From Dolomedes plantarius (taxonomy: Eukaryota > Arthropoda > Arachnida > Araneae > Dolomedidae), in assembly GCA_907164885.2 (NCBI GenBank), contig OU015501.1, positions 25,181,591 to 25,245,590 of the forward strand: 64,000 nt of DNA. The letters run 5' to 3'. A program made the position numbers and the translations under genes. Below the pieces are notes generated by a model. It was not told the origin of the DNA. It saw only the letters and a program-made list of their open reading frames with translations, and made no database searches. Below, one piece after another: positions 59,318 to 64,000 of the stretch; the stretch's first letter is position 1, and each line of letters begins with the position of its first letter.

Positions 59318-61890
59318 TTGTTTTCAATGTTAAAAAATCCTTAGCATTAATTAGTATGCAAATGAAACTTTTAGTGATCATTTACGAAAGTATTCCTAAT
59401 GTCGACGAAACTGTGCATTGTTTTCAATGTTAAAAAATCTTTAGCAGTACTTTTATTTAAACGAAACTTTTAGTGATCATTTAAAAAAAACATGTAATAT
59501 ACTGCATTTATTATCAAAGATTTTGATAAACAGAAGATTAGTATTATGAAAATGTTTTCACTTTTTTAATGTCTTTCGCATTTTTTTAAAATTATGAGTG
59601 TAAAGTATATGCTTTGATAATTATTTGACTTTCAACTGTAGCTAGGTATATTTAAAAAGTGCTTATTTAACATGCTAATATATTTCATTATCATGTTTTA
59701 ATATTTGATATTGAAAATTTAATTTTTTTACATAGTCTCTGGATTAATACTACAGTAAGTATTTTCGTATGATATTCCCTCATTTATTCTTACAATTGTA
59801 CATTTTTAAATAACTATTCAAACTGAGTCCCAAATAAATAAAAGAAAATAATATTTGAATTTAATAGCAAGTAGTGACATAGTATATATAGGAACAAATG
59901 AATCAATCGCACTCCATGTGGTCTCGTATCCCTAATGTCGACGAAACTATGCATTATTTTCAATGTTAAAAAATCTTTTTCAGTACTTTTATTCAAGCGA
60001 AACTTTTAGTGATCACTTAAAAAAACACGTACTATACTGCATTTATTATCGAAGAGTTTGATAAACAGAAGATTAGCATTACGGGGACTGCCTACGTTGA
60101 AATGGCTGTTTTGGTGCAAAATTTCGAAATTATTTTTACTGCTTTATTTCAAAGGCCAATCTTTTAGGATTCGAAAAATGATTTATTTTTATTCGTACGA
60201 TCATTGGATGAGAACTTATGGCCAATTTGATAAACAGAAAGCCATGTTAAAAGACCGGAAGTAGCATGTTTAAATGCATTTTCTGGAAAACTCATTTTTT
60301 AGCTACTTTTGTAAACAAGAAATCTAATAATTTAAAAAGTTTTCAATATATTTCAATGAAATTTTGCAAAAGTATTTTACATATTTGTTACTATGCTTTG
60401 AACTAATAACTAAGCAATATGTGTTAATTTAATCATTTTACGGGTAGCTGTACTTAAAAAAGGTAACTTTTTAAAAATTCTGTGTTTTTTCCCTTTTTTT
60501 GGTATATTTCAGTGATTTTGTGAAATATTGTAAAACTTTTAGTTCAGAACACAGGTGATTGTTTCAGTAGTATATAGTATAAAGGAAATTAAAATATATT
60601 TAGTTGAATTGAGTGTAGGGCATCTGGCGTAAGCACTAAAAATTCATAAAAAATCTCCTATATTTTAAAATGTTATGAAATATTTACGAAAATAATATTT
60701 TTCACATGATTTTATATCCCCTTTGAACTAAAAATATATGTATTTAATTAGCACTGTATGTTTTGAAAAAAAAAGTGCTCCAAACGCAGGCAGTCCCCTA
60801 TTTCATTTTCATGTTTTAATATTATGTAGATATTGAAAATTTAAATTTTTTACATAGTCGCTGGATTAATACTACAGTAAGTATTTTCTTATGATATACA
60901 CTCATTTATTCTTACAATTGTAACATTTTGAAATAGCAATTCAAACTGAGGAATAAATAAATAAAACAAAAACATATTTGAATTTAATAGCAATTAGTGC
61001 CATAGTATGCATATGAGCAAATGAATCAATCGCATTCCGTGTCGTCTTGTATTCTTAATGTCGACGAAACTATGAATTGTTTTCAATGTTAAAATATCTT
61101 TAGCAGTACTTTTAAACGAAACTTTTAGTGATCATTTAAAAACACACGTAATATACAGCATTTATCATAGAAGATTTTGATAAACAGAAGATTAGCATTA
61201 AGAAACTGTTTTCACTTTTTTAATGCTTTTCGCATTTAAAAAAATTATGAGTGTAAAGTATATTCTTTGATAATTATTTGACTTTCAATTGTAGCTAGAT
61301 ATATTTAAAAAGTGCTATTTTAACATGCTAGTATATTTCATTATCATGTTTTAATATTCGATATTGGAAATTTAAATTTTTTACATAGTCGCTGGATTAA
61401 TACTACAGTAAGTATTTTTTTTATGATATTCACTAATTTATTCTTGCAAATGTAACATTTTGAAACAACAAGTCAAACTGAGGAATAAATAAATAAAAAC
61501 AAAAGAATATTTGAATTTGATAGCAATTAGTGACATAGTACGCATATAAACAAATGAATCAGTAGCAATTCCGTGTTGTCTTGTATCCCTAATGTCGACG
61601 AAAATATGCCTTGTTTTCAATGTTAAAAAATCTTTAACTATACTTAGTATTCAAATGAAATTTTTAGTGATTAGTTTTTAAAAAAATCTAATATACTGCA
61701 TTTATTATCGAAGTTTTTGAGAAATAGAGAAGATTAGCATTATAAAAATGTTTTCTTTTTTTAATGATTTTAGCATTTTTTAAAATTTATGAGCGTAAAG
61801 TATATTTATTGACAATTATTTGACTTTTAGTTGTAGCTAAGTATATTTAAAAAGTTCTTATTTAACATACTAGTATATTTCATCATCATG
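59318..61890. repeat. Tandem array, unit about 535 bp, at least three and a half units
   Basis: The anchor AATGTCGACGAAA occurs with GTCGAC at 59401, 59937, 61060 and 61594. The spacings are 536, 1123 and 534 bases. The long interval contains a 717-bp inserted element and lacks about 130 bases of the unit. A partial unit (TTTTCAATGTTAAAAAATCC) precedes the array at about 59328, and the last unit is cut off near 61885. Units share TTTAGTGATCATTTA-type, GATAAACAGAAGATTAG, TAGTCGCTGGATTAATACTA and GAATTTAATAGCAA blocks. The units show moderate divergence. Small frames across them are not conserved as proteins. Confidence 0.9.
60082..60798. mobile_element. TA-flanked MITE inserted in the tandem array (717 bp)
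   Basis: The ends read CGGGGACTGCCTACGTT on the left and GGGGACTGCCTGCGTTT on the complement of the right. TA lies outside both (60080-60081 and 60799-60800). Comparison with neighbouring array units gives an independent boundary: unit sequence stops at GATTAGCATTA and resumes at TATTTCATTTTCATG. About 130 bases of the host unit are missing. The frame at 60058-60264 crosses the left border and is not credible. Confidence 0.8.
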
Positions 61891-64000
61891 TTTGTTGTTT
61901 CTAGAGCCCCCTGGCTGTGATTTACACACCAGGTTCATATAGGCTCCGGGCTGAAGTGTGTAGCTCCGGTTTATATAGAGAATTCATAGGTAACAAACAT
62001 ATAAATCAAATTTATTTAGACTAGGAAAGAGAACAAATGTCTCACAAACCTTACCAGTTGATACCAGCACGGATGAATATAACATAATACTTTGAAATGA
62101 ATTTCAATGATATTATCAGGTGTTTCTGACTTTGAAGTAATATCTGAGATAATGACATAATTAAAATAAATCCTCCAAAATAAAATTATTACCTTTAGAT
62201 GAAATATTGAGACTTTAAAACTTCATAGTAAAAAAATTATATCTTAATAATCTTAGTCAAACTAATGATGGAAATATAATGATAGAGTATAATGATGGGC
62301 ATAGTCATTGAATGTTTGATTATGATATAGATAAAAAACAAAAGTAGTTTGACAAATGTCTAATATTCCTACATAAGTACTTAAAGGTAAACTCATTCCT
62401 TGAAGTTTCCGACTTGAATCATTCAATTCATGGAAATACTTGAATTGTGATGACACAGGATCTTATATTTTTGTGACTGTTATCCTAACTGGTTTTATTA
62501 CATTTTAACTGTTAACTGTAGATTATTTCGCGAGGTCTATAACATATATCACTATAACAAAGTTATTCATTAGCAAAGTAATGAACTTATAGGGAATTCA
62601 ACATAATTTAAAACCTAAAAGAAAAAAACGATCTTCAATTACCCTGTAAGGTTCTTAATACGTAATGCAGTTATAATCCCTTGAAATTCTGCAAAAGGTG
62701 ATCAAAAGGAGTTAAAAATCATCCCTTTCTTAGTTAAAGTTTTATAAATGGCTAAATGCATTATCAGTTCGTGAGTCTATAATATTAAGAAAAATCAGTA
62801 TTGGCAACTGCATTTCATTGAAATTTCAATAGCGTCGACAATGCGTTACAATTCTTTTTATGCATTCCTTTTCTTCCAAAATAAAAATGGGCATTTTTTA
62901 CAGACATAACATGACAGCTGTGTGGCCAGTTAAAGTATTGCCATATTTACCGTCATTTCCGTTATTTTACAGTCAGATCCGAAGGAATAGAAACCTATTT
63001 TAATATTTACAATTTTCTTACGATAACAAAATGAACATAATACAACGATAAAAGAATGGCATTATCACCTAAAAGTCATCGTTGGTCATCACCTAATTAT
63101 CTCTATTTTTCGCAGAGACAGTTAGCCAGCAAAAGAAGCCACAGAAAGGAAGTTTAGTGTTAGATTAATAACAAGAGCACCCATAACAGCAACTCACCTT
63201 GCTAGTATATAATCACTCACCAGACTAGTCACCACGTTAGTCACTCAACTGACTAACGTTGACCTGTTTTGTCGCCAACAATTACGATATTTATTACTAA
63301 CCTTTGAAATTCGACACCAATTCCAGTTGTCACCAATTCCACTAATACCGAGGGCCAATTATAATGGCATGACTCCCGAAAATTTTGACTGCAATCGTCT
63401 CTAGAAAGCATATAGCAGTGAATAGCGGTTTTTTTCCAGTAAGGCAGTTCACAAATGCATCGTCTGGCCAATTTACTGTTTCATCTAACACTATGGATCG
63501 GTGGGTTACCGTTGTTAACCTCAGGTGGTCATTTTCTATTCTTTTTTAATTTCTTTGTAGCAACTAATCAATGATATGTAGATGGCATTCATAAGCTTTT
63601 TGTTGCTTTGCTTAACTCTTCGAAATGTACCTCGGGCTATTGTAAGCTTACATTACAGCACACATTATTCAATTGTCTATTTTGCATTGCAATGAGACAA
63701 TGTTCTACAATATATGGCCATCTTTTAAAAATTAAACACAAATACATCTCACTGAGAAATTGAGTACAGCCATCTCTCGTTACAACGAACTATTCCAGTA
63801 AATGCAAAATGCCTGACTGAACCAGTTACGGGACACGATGTCATAATGTAGCAAAACAAGGTATCTAGATACCTCATTCTTGGTATATATGACTAAAATA
63901 TGAAATAACATTTGTGAGACTGCTGTGGAAAACCGTATGAATTTTTTTCTTTACTTTTGGTAAGCCAATTTAACCTCCTCTAGCCTTCCTACCCACATTA
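61891..64000. other. AT-rich stretch without a supported gene
   Basis: A small hairpin (GTTAGTC/GACTAAC) occurs at about 63236-63257. The minus frames at 62262-62456 and 63253-63471 have no recognised motif. Nothing else is supported to the end of the window. Confidence 0.55.

Noticed and set aside
60058..60264. 68-residue frame
   Set aside because: It begins in the tandem array and crosses the left border of the inserted MITE.
63236..63257. Small hairpin GTTAGTC/GACTAAC
   Set aside because: The 7-bp stem is expected by chance in 64 kb, and no element is attached.

Overview
This window is AT-rich, repeat-dense eukaryotic nuclear DNA with no host gene that I can support. Several things point to an arthropod, and I think probably an arachnid: long (AT)n microsatellites, introns with GT/AG borders inside mobile elements, a tRNA-derived SINE with a poly-A tail, a Helitron with the 3' hairpin and CTAG end common in arthropods, and decayed Tc1, mariner, pogo and Ty3/gypsy proteins. 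The species assignment is inference. There are no rRNA genes, functional tRNA genes, CRISPR arrays or operons.

Left third (1-28850): long stretches of featureless AT-rich DNA. They carry a pogo-like transposon with a broken gene (3362-5055), a 387-bp tandem duplication (7765-8548), a 575-bp TTAA-flanked piggyBac-type MITE (17835-18409), a Ty3/gypsy reverse-transcriptase scrap (about 18721-18925), a TA-flanked MITE (22010-22257), a GC-richer island with CRE and CCAAT motifs (23767-24120), a tRNA-like sequence (26945-27025) and several small hairpin MITEs.

Middle (28850-45500): a Helitron with both ends visible (28964-32387) that keeps short Rep and helicase remnants; a SINE with an 11-bp target-site duplication (33797-34030); a 745-bp foldback element (35906-36650); a second Helitron-type 3' end (about 38018) followed by local duplications; a TTAA-ended MITE (38816-39268) whose second copy lies inverted at 56012-56386; a second possible pogo-like deletion derivative (40577-41143); then a mariner/IS630-like derivative (43514-44143) and a nearly full Tc1-like transposon (44180-45401), side by side in (AT)n.

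Right third (45500-64000): a moderately GC-rich unidentified segment (47000-48040); a 3.4-kb element with 0.4-kb terminal inverted repeats carrying a broken gene of a protein family I cannot name (48958-52352); another Helitron 3' end (55505-55879); an internally deleted mariner (57126-58098); and a roughly 535-bp tandem repeat array interrupted by a TA-flanked MITE (59318-61890).

The genes here do not form a pathway. Every coding region I recognise belongs to a transposon, and all are broken by stops, frameshifts or deletions. The two observations most worth following are the long-TIR element with a two-zinc-module protein and a predicted 96-bp intron, and the two pogo-like elements whose terminal motif is repeated inside the element like an array of transposase-binding sites.
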